5,260 bases of DNA from DASXMX01 sp036794395 (GTDB taxonomy: Bacteria; Planctomycetota; Phycisphaerae; Tepidisphaerales; Tepidisphaeraceae), in assembly GCA_036794395.1 (NCBI GenBank), contig DAIRGS010000417.1, positions 1 to 5,260 on the forward strand. Direction: 5' to 3'. Position numbers and translations under genes: made by a program. Of the stretch, positions 4,619 through 5,260 are shown piece after piece (positions within the stretch are counted from its first letter, which is position 1; each line of letters opens with the position of its first letter). A model generated the notes under the pieces. That model was not told the DNA's origin, ran no database searches, and worked only from the letters and a program-made list of their open reading frames with translations.

Positions 4619-5260
4619 ATGTCGCTGGACGCGAAAGTTCTACAACGCCTGACGCAGGCGCTGGCGGTTGTCGATGAGCACGGGACGGTGGGCCCGAGGC
4701 TTGTGGACGACGCCGTGCGGCTTTTTGCGCGCATTGGGCGGTTTGTTTCGATGAAGCTGGTGGCGGAAGGGATTGACTCCGATGCGCTGGAGCTGGCGTG
4801 TTACGCAATGCAGTTGCAATCGCGGCGGATCAAATCCCTGCCGACCGGGCGAGTGGGTCGAACGAGCCTTCGGGAGAAGGCGGAAGAGGCGGCGGAGCTT
4901 TTGCTGGAGGTGGATCTGGATGTTGAAGAGGAATTGCTGGATCGAACGGCGCGGATTCTGCATGAGATGCCGCACCGATCTCCGATGCTGGATGAGGCGA
5001 AGCTGCTGGCGGATGCGGTGAATCTGGATGATTTTGGGGTGACGGGGCTCATCCAGCAAGTGGTGATGGCAACGCGGCAGGGAGATGGGATTCTGCAACT
5101 GGCCGATGGGCTTCAGAAGCGGGAGCAGTATGGGTATTGGGAAGCGCGGCTGAAGGACGGTTTTCATTTTGAGCCGGTGCGGCAGATTGCCCGCAAGCGG
5201 CTGGATAATGCGCGGCATGTCGCGTTGCTGCTGGTGGCGGAGATGAAGGAGGATGGGGGG
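4619..5260 (+). CDS. unrecognised, probably helical protein, cut by the window edge
   Basis: The frame is open from ATG 4619 to the last base, giving 214 residues with no stop; the C-terminus lies outside the window. An in-frame stop at 4586-4588 and the absence of other start codons after it fix this ATG as the furthest possible start, although only a weak GGA lies ahead of it. The product is rich in Leu, Ala, Glu and Arg, with acidic-hydrophobic patterns such as REKAEEAAELLLEVDLDVEEE (85-105) and QIARKRLDNARHVALLLVAE (189-208), typical of an alpha-helical soluble protein. No signal peptide, membrane segment or catalytic motif is visible. Codon use is strongly G/C-ending, like the lipoprotein gene and unlike the nuclease-ATPase gene. 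It is transcribed away from the lipoprotein gene across a 197-base gap. I do not recognise the family; a regulatory or scaffold role would be a guess. Confidence 0.8.
   Translation, partial: MSLDAKVLQRLTQALAVVDEHGTVGPRLVDDAVRLFARIGRFVSMKLVAEGIDSDALELACYAMQLQSRRIKSLPTGRVGRTSLREKAEEAAELLLEVDLDVEEELLDRTARILHEMPHRSPMLDEAKLLADAVNLDDFGVTGLIQQVVMATRQGDGILQLADGLQKREQYGYWEARLKDGFHFEPVRQIARKRLDNARHVALLLVAEMKEDGG

Overview
The window is a stretch of bacterial chromosome with three genes and an unusually repeat-rich intergenic region. The two right-hand genes are GC-rich (about 62% in two hand-counted 60-base lines). The left-hand gene is clearly poorer in GC (43% and 48% in two such lines). A lipoprotein built from 'FSPDGK' propeller repeats, together with short GC-rich hairpin repeats between genes, would fit a Planctomycetota/Phycisphaerae-type genome. 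That placement is an impression from style, not a proven assignment.

Layout. Positions 2-51 hold a GC-rich intergenic repeat. Positions 206-2665 (minus strand) encode an 819-residue protein with an N-terminal HsdR-type PD-(D/E)XK nuclease domain joined to a P-loop AAA/STAND-like ATPase and a C-terminal winged-helix-like region. It has an excellent Shine-Dalgarno sequence and a cluster of palindromes just upstream, so it looks like a single, locally regulated unit. Positions 2666-3305 contain no convincing gene, only the control region, a doubtful 33-codon ORF and a run of hairpins and short repeats. Positions 3306-4421 (minus strand) encode a secreted lipoprotein with six PD40/TolB-like propeller motifs. 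A divergent promoter region (4422-4618) separates it from an unrecognised, probably helical protein starting at 4619 (plus strand), which runs off the right edge.

Function. No operon is visible. The lipoprotein and the right-hand hypothetical gene are divergent and may share control DNA; the ATPase gene is separated from the lipoprotein by 640 bases of hairpin-rich DNA. The most interesting element is the nuclease-ATPase gene. Its domain pairing suggests a stand-alone genome-defence effector, its base composition differs from its neighbours, and a 21-base inverted repeat lies on either side of it. Transfer as a one-gene cargo is plausible but not shown. No RNA gene, CRISPR array, transposase or integrase was found.
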